From JBDHRG01 sp039807445 (lineage in GTDB: Bacteria; Pseudomonadota; Gammaproteobacteria; Competibacterales; Competibacteraceae): a DNA stretch of 43,967 bases. The translations under genes were made by a program, and so were the position numbers. The stretch covers positions 1 through 43,967 of the forward strand of contig JBDHRG010000008.1 in NCBI GenBank assembly GCA_039807445.1, in the 5' to 3' direction. Numbering within the stretch: position 1 is the first letter of the stretch; each line of letters begins with the position of its first letter. Shown one piece after another: positions 16,391 to 25,493 of the stretch. The notes beneath the pieces are model-generated. The model saw nothing but the letters and a program-made list of their open reading frames with translations. It did not search any database and had not been told where the DNA came from.

Positions 16391-18180
16391 CACCGGCCCC
16401 GCGCTGCGCGGCGTTCGGTCCAGTACGGCCAGGCCAGCACCAGCAGCATCGCGGCCCAGCCGAGCAGCTCGCGGTTGGCGATCGTCGCCTCGAGCAGCAG
16501 CGGCCAGCGCTCGGCCCAGTCCGGGTGCGCGCGCACGAAGTCTTCGCCCGCGGCGAGCGCCCAGGCTTCGCCGGCGAGCACCGCGACCGCGGCCAGCGCC
16601 AGCCAGCGGTGCATGAGGGTCGGGCGTGGCGGCTGCGGCGAATCGCCCTCGAACAGCGCGCCCAGGCGCGAGGCTTCCAGCCAGCCCTCGCCGCGCGCGA
16701 CGCGGCGCAGCGCGGCGAAGCCGAGCACCGCGCTGACCGGCAGCCAGAAGTCGGCCAGCGGGATGTCGAGGTAGCGTCCGGCGCAGGCCAGCATCGCGCT
16801 GATCGCGAGCGCGCCGGCGCAGTACACACGGTAGCCGAGGCCGAGGGCGCGCCCCGGCGCCATGCGCCGCGCCAGCGTCGCGCGCATCGCCAGGCCGGCG
16901 AGCACCAGCGCGACCGCGGCCGCGCCGATCCGCGCCCAGGTCCAGGCCCAGGCGAGCGCTGCGGCGCTGTCGGCGAGCACCTGCCAGCCGCGGGCGACGG
17001 TCGCGGGCGCGAACAGCCCGGCATCGGCGCCGAGGTACAGGAGCTTCTGCGCGGTCCAGGTCAGCGCGGTGGGCACGTAAGCGCGCGTCCACGCGGTGTA
17101 GGCGAGCTCGACCGCGCCGAAGGCGAGCGCTTGCGCGAGCAGCGCGCAGGCGAATGCCTGCCCGAAGGGCAGCGTCAGGGCGCGCAGCACCGCAACCGCG
17201 AGCAGCGCACCGAGCACGATCGCGCTGCCCGCGCGAAGTCGGGCGTCGGCGAAGGCGGGGACCGGACCGTGGAAGCCGTACTTGACCCGGCGGGCGCTGT
17301 CGAGCACGCCCCAGCGCGCGCCGACGGTGCCTTCGAGCTGTGCCTTCCACGGCTGGTCGAAGGCCTCGACGACGTTGTAATCGACGCCGTGCCTGGCGGC
17401 GAACTGCGGCAGCCAGCGGTTGAAGCGCGCCGCCTCGGGCAGGCTGGCGACCGCGGGGCCGCGGTTGCGACCCTCGCTCGGCCAGCCGGCTTCGCCGATC
17501 AGGATCGGCTTGCCGGGGAAGGCGGCGCGCACGGTGTCGAGGATCGCGACGATGTGGCGCTCGGCGTCGCCGACCGCCGCCGGCTCGTCTTCCCAGTACG
17601 GCAGGACGTGGATGGTGATGTAGTCGACGTGCTCGGCCAGCTGCGGGTTTTTCAGCCAGAAGGCCCAGACGTCGGCGTACGACACCGGCTGCTCGACCTC
17701 GGCGCGCACGCGGTCGAGGTGATCGATCAGCTGCTCGACCGGCAGGTCGCGGCGCAGCAGCACCTCGTTGCCGACGATCACGCGCTTGATGGTGTCCGGA
17801 TGCCTGCCGGCGGCTTCGATCAGCGCCTGGACTTCGGCGGCGTTGATCGCCGGGTCGCGGCCGAGCCAGGCGCCGTGCGTCACCGTCAGGCCGTGCCCGG
17901 CGGCGAGCTCGGGCACCGCGTCCATGCCTTCGCGGCTGGTGTAGGTGCGCACGCCGGCGAACACGCCGGCGAGCCGCGCGAGGTCTTCGCCGATCTGCTC
18001 GCGGCTGGGGTAGACCCGCGCGAGCGGGCTTTGGCCGTCGCGGAAGGGTGCGAACGAAGCGCTGGCGAGCGGGCCGTGCCATTCGACCTCGAGCGTCACC
18101 GGGCGCGCGGCGAGCAGCCACAGCAGCAGCGCGAGCAGCGCCGCCAGCGGCAGCGCGAGGAGGGGGGGTAGGGGGCGCAT
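16390..18180 (-). CDS. Membrane-bound GH17-family protein (beta-glucan enzyme)
   Basis: A 596-aa fusion of an N-terminal membrane anchor (MRPLPPLLALPLAALLALLL), a glycoside hydrolase family 17 domain (about 35-300) and a C-terminal region with about eight membrane segments. The GH17 acid/base and nucleophile blocks are visible as KRVIVGNEVLLRRDLP and KPILIGEAGWPSEGRNRG. Pseudomonas proteins with this layout act as beta-1,3-glucan transglycosylases or take part in cyclic or branched beta-glucan formation in the periplasm. It is the middle gene of a three-gene run, 5 bases after the GT39-like gene and overlapping the next. The glycan made is not known, and no GT2 NdvB-like synthase is in the window. 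Confidence 0.8.
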   Translation of the reverse strand: MRPLPPLLALPLAALLALLLWLLAARPVTLEVEWHGPLASASFAPFRDGQSPLARVYPSREQIGEDLARLAGVFAGVRTYTSREGMDAVPELAAGHGLTVTHGAWLGRDPAINAAEVQALIEAAGRHPDTIKRVIVGNEVLLRRDLPVEQLIDHLDRVRAEVEQPVSYADVWAFWLKNPQLAEHVDYITIHVLPYWEDEPAAVGDAERHIVAILDTVRAAFPGKPILIGEAGWPSEGRNRGPAVASLPEAARFNRWLPQFAARHGVDYNVVEAFDQPWKAQLEGTVGARWGVLDSARRVKYGFHGPVPAFADARLRAGSAIVLGALLAVAVLRALTLPFGQAFACALLAQALAFGAVELAYTAWTRAYVPTALTWTAQKLLYLGADAGLFAPATVARGWQVLADSAAALAWAWTWARIGAAAVALVLAGLAMRATLARRMAPGRALGLGYRVYCAGALAISAMLACAGRYLDIPLADFWLPVSAVLGFAALRRVARGEGWLEASRLGALFEGDSPQPPRPTLMHRWLALAAVAVLAGEAWALAAGEDFVRAHPDWAERWPLLLEATIANRELLGWAAMLLVLAWPYWTERRAARGR

Positions 18181-18185
18181 CGTCC

Positions 18186-19853
18186 TCAATCCTGTTCTTC
18201 GAGGCGTTGGAACTGGGGCGGCGGGGGTGCGGCTTCGGGCGGATGCTCGACCAGCGCGTGGCCGCGCAGATCCTTGACCACGGCCAGCGGGGCGCCGAGG
18301 CGCTCGACGACGACCGCGTTCGGCAGCGGCAGTTCCCGGTCGCAGCCGTCGTGCGTCAGTGCGATCAGGAAGTCGGCGCGATGCCATTTTTCTTCGTACA
18401 CCAGCCACGGCGGGAGGTCGCCGGTCACCGCCTGCTCGTTGCCGCACACGGCGACCCGTGCCGGATGCGGCGGCGGGCGGCCGCCGTTTTCGCCGATCAG
18501 CAGGGTTTCGAGCCCGCGCACCGCCTCGGGCAGCGAGTTGCCCCAGTAATCCTGTTCCCAGCGCCCGTGCGCGCCGGCGACGCCGCCGGCGAAGGCGTTG
18601 AAGTAGATGTATTGCTGCGGGTGCAGCGCGACCACGAGCCCGGCCTGCAGCGCGAGCAGCAGCCCCAGCGCCGCGGCGAAGGTGCGCCCGGCGGTGTGAC
18701 TGTGCGTCTCGCAGCGTGCCCACAGCCGCTCGAGCGCCAGCGCGGCCAGCAACACCAGCGGCGGCAGCACGAACAGGACGTGGCGCAGCCCGTTGTACGC
18801 GGTGGGGCGCGCGATCACGAACACCGCCAGCGGGAACAGCGCGGCGAACGCGACCGCACCGAGCGCCGCGGCGCGCGCGTCGAGGCGGGCGCCGCGGCGC
18901 AGCCAAGCGGTGCCAGCGCCGAGCGCCGCGGCGAGCCCCGCCAGCACCACCTCGGGCAGCGTCAGCACCACGTAGGCCGGCAGGTAGAACCAGGGCAGCG
19001 AGTCGGCCGGATACCACCGGCCCGCGGCGAGCGTGTCGAGCTCGATCGGCAGGTGCGAAAAAGTGCGCAGCACGCGCCAGGGGTTCAGCGGTGCCTGCCA
19101 GGCATAGGGCCAGAACAGCGCCATCACCGCGTACGCCAGCACCAGCGCCGGCAGCAGCACCTTCAGCCCGGCCCACAGCGCCGGGCCGATCGCGCCGCTG
19201 CGGCCGTCGCGCGCGCAGCCGAGCGCCCAGAGCAGCACGCCGAAGCCGAGGCAGGGCAGGATCAGCACCGCGCCGACGCGGATCGCCAGCGCCAGCCCCA
19301 GCACGAGCCCGAAGCCGAGCGCGGTCGCGAGGCGCGGCTTCGGCAGCTCGTCGAGCAGGCGCGCGATCGCGGCGAGCGCCCAGATCATCGCGGTCGCGAA
19401 CGGCGCATCCTTGGGGTTGTTGAAGCTGTGGCCGACGAAGGCCGGCGTCAGCAGTAGCAGCACCAGCGCCAACCACCCGGCGCGCTCGCCGCCCAGGCGC
19501 CGACCGAGGCGCCAGACCCCGGCGAGTCCGGCGACGCCGATCAGCCCGCCGAGCAGATGGCGCGTCGGGTATTCGCCCAGCGGCGAGAAGGCGTTCAGCC
19601 AGGCGGCGCTCAAGTCGAACAGCCCGCCGTAGCGGTACAGGTCGAAGTAGTGCAGCGCCGAGCGGTCCTGGAAACCGCTGGCGTAAAAGCGCGCGAGCAA
19701 CCGGCCGTAGGTGCTCTGGACTTCTTCATCGTTGGTGATGCCGTAGTCGCGGAACACCAGACAGACGGCTACGGCAGCGAGCGCGAGCAGCGCCCAGGCG
19801 GCGCGGCGGTACGGCGATGAGCGTTCGGGTCTCGGGGGCATGCGGCTGGTCAC
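18186..19853 (-). CDS. GT39-family (ArnT/PMT-like) glycosyltransferase
   Basis: A 555-aa integral membrane protein with about eleven hydrophobic segments. The acidic pair in FRDYGITNDEEVQSTYGRLL in the first periplasmic loop is the GT-C catalytic motif. LTPAFVGHSFNNPKDAPFAT and FNAFAGGVAGAHGRWEQDYW are typical of dolichyl- or polyprenyl-phosphate-mannose-type transferases. A C-terminal soluble region ends with a proline-rich stretch. Such enzymes move a sugar from a polyprenyl-phosphate carrier onto lipid, protein or glycan at the outer face of the inner membrane. It is first in a three-gene operon. ATG at 19853 or 19841 are both possible. Acceptor unknown. Confidence 0.75.
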   Translation of the reverse strand: MTSRMPPRPERSSPYRRAAWALLALAAVAVCLVFRDYGITNDEEVQSTYGRLLARFYASGFQDRSALHYFDLYRYGGLFDLSAAWLNAFSPLGEYPTRHLLGGLIGVAGLAGVWRLGRRLGGERAGWLALVLLLLTPAFVGHSFNNPKDAPFATAMIWALAAIARLLDELPKPRLATALGFGLVLGLALAIRVGAVLILPCLGFGVLLWALGCARDGRSGAIGPALWAGLKVLLPALVLAYAVMALFWPYAWQAPLNPWRVLRTFSHLPIELDTLAAGRWYPADSLPWFYLPAYVVLTLPEVVLAGLAAALGAGTAWLRRGARLDARAAALGAVAFAALFPLAVFVIARPTAYNGLRHVLFVLPPLVLLAALALERLWARCETHSHTAGRTFAAALGLLLALQAGLVVALHPQQYIYFNAFAGGVAGAHGRWEQDYWGNSLPEAVRGLETLLIGENGGRPPPHPARVAVCGNEQAVTGDLPPWLVYEEKWHRADFLIALTHDGCDRELPLPNAVVVERLGAPLAVVKDLRGHALVEHPPEAAPPPPQFQRLEEQD

Positions 19854-19955
19854 GGAGGTTCACGGGCCGGGACCCGGCCGGCGGGGCGGCCAAGGATAGC
19901 GGCGGCAGCGGCGGCGAGGCAAACGTGTGTTAGCCTGCGAGCGGGGGATGGTGGT

Positions 19956-20004
19956 GGGTGATGAGGAATGAGAGATGATGTTCGGCTCCCATTCCTCATC
20001 ACCC
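19956..20004. repeat. 15-bp perfect inverted repeat before the GST gene
   Basis: GGGTGATGAGGAATG (19956-19970) and CATTCCTCATCACCC (19990-20004) pair perfectly around a 19-base loop. The arms are made of the same CATTCC/CATCAC modules as the heptamer clusters at 24 and 24112, so this is a palindromic member of that family. It ends 22 bases before the GST start. Confidence 0.65.
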
Positions 20005-20026
20005 ATCACCCGAGTAGAGGTACTGC

Positions 20027-20683
20027 ATGGACCTGGAACTGATCAGCTTTCCCCTGTGCCCCTTCGTCCAGCGCGCGGTGATCACGCTGCGCGAAAAGGG
20101 CGTGGCGTTCGAGGTCAGGTACATCGACCTCGAGTCGCCGCCGGACTGGTTCGCCGAGGTTTCGCCGATGGGCAAGGTGCCGGTGCTGAAGGTCGACGGC
20201 ACGGTGCTGTTCGAATCCGCGGTGATCGCCGAATTCCTCGACGAGACGCACGCGCCGGCGATGATGCCGGCCGATCCGCTGACGCGGGCGCAGCACCGTG
20301 CCTGGATCGAGTTCGGCTCGAACCTGCTCGGCCGCCAGTACCGGATGCTGACCGCCGCCGAGCGCACCGGCTTCGAGGCCGAACGCGATGCGGCGCGCAG
20401 GGAACTCGCCTTCTTCGAGGCCGTGCTCGGCGAGGGGCCGCTGTTCGCCGGATCGGCGTTCTCGCTGGTCGATGCGGCGTACGCGCCGTTCTTCGTGCGC
20501 CTGGCGCTGATGGAAGCCGCGCACTCGTTCGGCCTGCTCGAAGGCTTGCCCAAGCTCGCCGCCTGGGGCGAGGCGCTGCGCGCGCGTCCGGCGGTCGAAG
20601 CGGCGCTGCCCGAGAACTTCGCCGCGCGCTTTCGCGAGCGCTTCGCCGGTGCCGGCGGCTGGTTCGGACGCTTCTTCGCGTAA
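20027..20683 (+). CDS. Glutathione S-transferase family protein
   Basis: A 218-aa GST. The N-terminal thioredoxin-like domain has the active-site region FPLCPFVQRAVITLREKG, with a cysteine (residue 10) in a CPF motif as in omega/lambda-type or thiol-transferase GSTs. The cis-proline loop is GKVPVLKVDG and the glutathione-binding residues lie in LFESAVIAEFLDE. The all-helical C-domain carries FSLVDAAYAPFF with the N-capping aspartate. Length is normal. A cysteine GST is more likely to act as a glutathione-dependent reductase or dehalogenase-like enzyme than as a classic conjugating enzyme. It is monocistronic, behind the palindromic repeat, and the 236 bases that follow contain no further gene. 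Confidence 0.85.
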   Translation: MDLELISFPLCPFVQRAVITLREKGVAFEVRYIDLESPPDWFAEVSPMGKVPVLKVDGTVLFESAVIAEFLDETHAPAMMPADPLTRAQHRAWIEFGSNLLGRQYRMLTAAERTGFEAERDAARRELAFFEAVLGEGPLFAGSAFSLVDAAYAPFFVRLALMEAAHSFGLLEGLPKLAAWGEALRARPAVEAALPENFAARFRERFAGAGGWFGRFFA

Positions 20684-20919
20684 TGCGGCGTTACAGCCGT
20701 TCGCTTGGCGCGCTGCGGGGCGCCCGATAACATGCGCGCATCCGCGCGGGCCGAGCCACTTCGCGCTCCGCGCGGCGTATCTCCTGTGACGGAGCCTCCG
20801 GCGGGCCGTTGCCCGTGCGGAAGACCGATGACAATCCGCCTGCACCAACGACAACACCGGGGGCGAGCGCGCTTGCAATCCCGCGCAAGCCGCGCCTCGC
20901 GCGACCATGGGAGGCCCAC

Positions 20920-21456
20920 ATGTTCCTGTTGTTACGCCTGTCCGGCGCGATCGACCGCTTCAATGCGTGGATCGGCCGCATCTCGATCTGGCTGATCCTG
21001 CTCAGCGTGATCGTCAGCGCCGTCACCGCGACGCTGCGCTATGCCTTCGACTGGGGGGCGAACTGGATGCTGGAGAGCCAGTGGTTCATGTTCGGCCTGG
21101 TGTTCCTGTTCTGCGCCGCGTGGACGCTGCAAGACAACGGCCACGTGCGCATCGACATCGTCTCGAGCCGGCTGTCGCCGCAGGCGCGGCTGGTGATCGA
21201 CATCTTCGGCGGGCTGCTGTTCCTGCTGCCGGTGTGCCTGCTGATCGTCTACGACTCGTGGGGCTATTTCCTGATTGCCTACGCCCAGAACGAAGCCTCG
21301 CCGAACCCGGGCGGCCTGATCTGGTGGCCGATGAAGCTCGTGATCCCGATCGCCTTCGCGCTGCTGGCGCTCCAGGGCATCTCCGAGATCATCAAGAGCC
21401 TCGCTTCGCTGACCGGCCACCGGCCGATGCCCGAGTTCCACAAGGGAGGCCACTGA
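20920..21456 (+). CDS. TRAP transporter small membrane subunit (DctQ)
   Basis: A 178-aa DctQ-type protein with four membrane segments, among them WIGRISIWLILLSVIVSAVT, SQWFMFGLVFLFCAAWTLQD and LVIPIAFALLALQGISEIIK. DNGHVRIDI is the typical DctQ motif after the second helix. It forms the inner membrane complex with the DctM protein encoded one base after its stop, using the sodium or proton gradient to take up organic acids delivered by a binding protein. GGGAGG lies before the ATG at 20920; longer in-frame extensions upstream are hydrophilic and unlike the family. The binding protein gene is not adjacent but lies 3 kb away on the other strand. Confidence 0.88.
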   Translation: MFLLLRLSGAIDRFNAWIGRISIWLILLSVIVSAVTATLRYAFDWGANWMLESQWFMFGLVFLFCAAWTLQDNGHVRIDIVSSRLSPQARLVIDIFGGLLFLLPVCLLIVYDSWGYFLIAYAQNEASPNPGGLIWWPMKLVIPIAFALLALQGISEIIKSLASLTGHRPMPEFHKGGH

Positions 21457-21457
21457 G

Positions 21458-22906
21458 ATGGCCGAGTTCCTGATCGCCAACATGGCGCCGGTGATGTTCA
21501 CGGCGCTGATCGTGTTCCTGCTGCTCGGCTATCCGGTAGCCTTTTCGCTGGCCGCGGTCGGCATGGTGTTCGGCTGGCTCGGCATCGAACTCGGACTGCT
21601 GACGCCGGCGCTGCTGCAGGCGCTTCCGGACCGCGTGTTCGGCATCATGAAGAACGAGATCCTGCTCGCGGTGCCGTTCTTCACCTTCATGGGGCTGATC
21701 CTCGAGCGCTCGGGCATGGCCGAGGAACTGCTCGACACCATCGGCCAGCTGTTCGGCGGCGCGCGCGGCGGCCTGGCCTACGCGGTGATCTTCGTCGGTG
21801 CGCTGCTCGCCGCGACCACCGGTGTGGTCGCCGCCTCGGTGATCGCGATGGGGCTGATCTCGCTGCCGATCATGCTGCGCTACGGCTACGACAAGCAGAT
21901 CGCCTCGGGCGTGATCGCCGCCTCGGGGACGCTGGCGCAGATCATTCCGCCTTCGCTGGTGCTGATCGTGATGGCCGACGTGCTCGGGCGCTCGGTCGGC
22001 GACATGTACAAGGGCGCGTTCATCCCCGGGCTGCTGCTGACGCTGATGTACGTCGGCTGGATCATGTTCAACGCGACCGCGCGCCCGCACACCGTACCGG
22101 CGCTGCCGCCCGAGGCGCGCACGCTGCAAGGCGCGGCGCTGTTCAAGCGCGTGATCGTGACGATGGTGCCGCCGCTGGTGCTGATCTTCCTGGTGCTGGG
22201 GACGATCTTCATCGGCTGGGCGACGCCGACCGAGGGCGGCGCGATGGGCGCGGTCGGCGCGCTGATCCTGGCGCTGGCCAAGCGCAAGCTCGATCGCGAG
22301 CTGCTGACGCAGGCGATGGCGGCTACGGCGAAGATCACCAGTTTCGTGATCTTCATCCTGATCGGCTCATCGGTGTTCAGCCTGACCTTCCGCGGCGTCG
22401 ACGGCGACCTGTGGGTAGAGCACCTGCTGCTCGACATGCCCGGCGGCGCGATCGGCTTCCTGATCGTCGTCAACATCATGGTGTTCCTGCTGGCGTTCTT
22501 CCTCGACTACTTCGAGATCGCCTTCATCATCCTGCCGCTGCTGGCGCCGGTGGCCGAGAAGCTCGGCATCGACCTGGTCTGGTTCGGCGTGCTGCTCGGC
22601 GTCAACATGCAGACTTCGTTCATGCATCCGCCGTTCGGCTTCTCGCTGTTCTACCTGCGCTCGGTGGCGCCACGCGAGATCAAGACCACCGACATCTACT
22701 GGGGTGCGATCCCGTTCGTCGCGATCCAGGTGGTGATGGTCGGCCTGTTGATCGCCTTCCCGCAGCTCGTCAGTGTCGGTATCGGCAAGCACGAGGTCAG
22801 CGACAAGCCGGTCGAGATCATCCTCGAGGAGCAGCCCTCGGGCCTGCTCGACGGCGGCCAGAACCTCGACGAGCTGTTCAAGAAGCAGGAACCGCCCAAG
22901 CCCTGA
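21458..22906 (+). CDS. TRAP transporter large membrane subunit (DctM)
   Basis: A 482-aa DctM/GNT-type permease with about twelve to thirteen hydrophobic segments. VPFFTFMGLILERSGMAEEL, ASGTLAQIIPPSLVLIVMAD and GWATPTEGGAMGAVGALILA are the family's signature blocks, including the hairpin loops that hold sodium. The length, longer than the usual 425-430 aa, and the charged tail DKPVEIILEEQPSG with a KK-containing end fit the subgroup linked to mannitol/chloroaromatic-compound (FcbT-like) and keto-acid binding proteins. It starts one base after dctQ. A strong terminator follows. Confidence 0.9.
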   Translation: MAEFLIANMAPVMFTALIVFLLLGYPVAFSLAAVGMVFGWLGIELGLLTPALLQALPDRVFGIMKNEILLAVPFFTFMGLILERSGMAEELLDTIGQLFGGARGGLAYAVIFVGALLAATTGVVAASVIAMGLISLPIMLRYGYDKQIASGVIAASGTLAQIIPPSLVLIVMADVLGRSVGDMYKGAFIPGLLLTLMYVGWIMFNATARPHTVPALPPEARTLQGAALFKRVIVTMVPPLVLIFLVLGTIFIGWATPTEGGAMGAVGALILALAKRKLDRELLTQAMAATAKITSFVIFILIGSSVFSLTFRGVDGDLWVEHLLLDMPGGAIGFLIVVNIMVFLLAFFLDYFEIAFIILPLLAPVAEKLGIDLVWFGVLLGVNMQTSFMHPPFGFSLFYLRSVAPREIKTTDIYWGAIPFVAIQVVMVGLLIAFPQLVSVGIGKHEVSDKPVEIILEEQPSGLLDGGQNLDELFKKQEPPKP

Positions 22907-22929
22907 ACCGCGGCTGAGCCCGGCGACAT

Positions 22930-22968
22930 GCAGACCCTGGTGGGGCAGCCCGCCGGGGTCTGCCTTTT
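22930..22968 (+). terminator. Rho-independent terminator after dctM
   Basis: GCAGACCC (22930-22937) pairs with GGGTCTGC (22956-22963), followed by CTTTTG, 24 bases after the dctM stop. It is the best classical terminator in the window. Confidence 0.7.
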
Positions 22969-23201
22969 GATGGCCTCGCGGATGCCGCCAAGCGCTTCCA
23001 TATGCTCATTCGCAATAAAATATGAGCCGTAAATTCTTTCGGTGAATAAATTGGCGCGGGTATGCTGGCCGACGTTCGCTGCGCCGCTGGCGCCGGTGCG
23101 TTCCAGCCGGCACGCAGGCTTGACGCGTCTCGAGTCTCGGGTGCGGCGCAGGCATTACGATACGAGGCCGCCCGCGCGCGCGGGCCTGCACCAGGAAGCC
23201 G

Positions 23202-24032
23202 ATGATGACGCTCGCCATGCCCGAAGCCGCTCCCGTACCGACCGAAGACTGCCACGCGCTGACCATCCGTTCGGTGCGCTGGTGGTCGCCGACGCTGTTT
23301 TCGCTGGTGATGGACCGACCCGAGAGCTTGCGCTTCATCGCCGGGCAGTTCGCGCGGCTGGGGCTGCCGGTCGACGGCGAGTGGGTGTGGCGCGCGTATT
23401 CGATCGTCTCCTCGCCCTACGACGAACACCTCGAGTTCCTGTCGATCGTGGTCGAGGACGGTGTGTTCACCCAGGCGCTGAAGCAGATTCGCGAAGGCGA
23501 CACGCTGTACGTCGACAGGCGCAACTTCGGCACGCTGACCTGCGACCGCTTCCGCGGCCAGCCGGACCTGTGGCTGTTCGCGACCGGTACCGGGCTGGCG
23601 CCGTTCGTGTCGATCCTGCGCGATCCGTACACCTGGGAAACCTTCGGACGGCTGGTGCTGGTGCACAGCGTGCGCAACACCAACGAACTCGCCTACCGCG
23701 AGGCGTTCGAGAACTTCCGCGACGACGCGTGCTTCGGCGAGTTCGCCGAGCGCTTCCACTACGTCAAGGTGGTCACGCGCGACGATTGCGCGGGCGCCTA
23801 CCAGTTGCGCATCCCCGAGCTGGTGCAGACCGGCATCCTCGAGAGCGGCGTCGGCTTCGAGCTTTCGCACGCGCGCTCGGCGGTGATGATGTGCGGCAAT
23901 CCGGCGATGCTGCGGCAGATGAAGACCGTGCTCGCCGACCGCGGGCTGACGGTCAACCGCAAGGCTTCGCCGGGCAACATCCTGTGGGAAAACGGCTTCC
24001 TGCCCGAAGACAACAAGCAGCTCGATCTGTGA
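23202..24032 (+). CDS. fpr: Ferredoxin/flavodoxin-NADP reductase
   Basis: A 276-aa FAD enzyme of the bacterial Fpr class that passes electrons between NADPH and ferredoxin or flavodoxin. The FAD motif is WRAYSIVSSPYDEHLEF and the NADP-binding block FATGTGLAPFVSILRDP. The C-terminal part has AVMMCGNPAMLRQMKTVLAD and a tail ending in ENGFLPEDNKQLDL. Typical length is 250-260 aa; the extra 15-20 residues are at the N-terminus (ATG at 23202 or 23205). The upstream gap has GCTCAT-N12-ATGAGC at 23004-23027 and an AT-rich TAAAATATGAG stretch, a likely promoter with a possible operator. It lies between the TRAP permease and the convergent binding-protein gene. Confidence 0.88.
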   Translation: MMTLAMPEAAPVPTEDCHALTIRSVRWWSPTLFSLVMDRPESLRFIAGQFARLGLPVDGEWVWRAYSIVSSPYDEHLEFLSIVVEDGVFTQALKQIREGDTLYVDRRNFGTLTCDRFRGQPDLWLFATGTGLAPFVSILRDPYTWETFGRLVLVHSVRNTNELAYREAFENFRDDACFGEFAERFHYVKVVTRDDCAGAYQLRIPELVQTGILESGVGFELSHARSAVMMCGNPAMLRQMKTVLADRGLTVNRKASPGNILWENGFLPEDNKQLDL

Positions 24033-24111
24033 TCGGGTGATGGGTGGGGAGGGATGGGGAATGGGAAAATGACGTGAAGCGTTAGACGTGAGGTGGGAAC
24101 CGTGCCACTGT

Positions 24112-24211
24112 CTTCACGCTTCACGCTTCACGCTTCACGCTTCACGCTTCACGCTTCACGCTTCACGCTTCACGCTTCACGCTTCACGCCCATTCCCCAT
24201 TCCCCATTCCC
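24112..24211. repeat. Heptamer tandem array: CTTCACG x11 then CATTCCC x3
   Basis: Eleven exact CTTCACG units (24112-24188) are followed by two bases and three exact CATTCCC units (24191-24211). The array lies between the fpr stop and the stop of the convergent TRAP binding-protein gene. On its left (24036-24076), GGGATGGGGAATGGG and GACGTGAAGCG are the complementary versions, making the whole intergenic region an imperfect palindrome. Seven-base units with no spacer rule out CRISPR. Confidence 0.9.
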
Positions 24212-24222
24212 GCTCACTCGTC

Positions 24223-25326
<1,104 letters not shown>

Positions 25327-25493
25327 TGGGTTCTCCTCTTGTCGGGAAGGCTGTCGTTCGTTCCACGTGGAGGGCGTGCGGCCCGGTTCCCACGGCGCGT
25401 ATTATTGCCAGATACGCCTGTACGCCGCCAAGCGGCTTCCCAAGCATCGGGCTTTGCGGGATCATCCGCGCTCCGCGGCGGGCCGAGGTGGGG

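Noticed and set aside
14954..18171. Very long open frames on the + strand opposite the glycan genes
   Set aside because: The translations are Arg/Gln/Ala/Gly-rich with no motif, as expected from the third-codon GC bias of the real genes on the minus strand.
24112..24211. CRISPR-like tandem repeat
   Set aside because: Units are 7 bases with no spacers and there are no cas genes, so it is a minisatellite.
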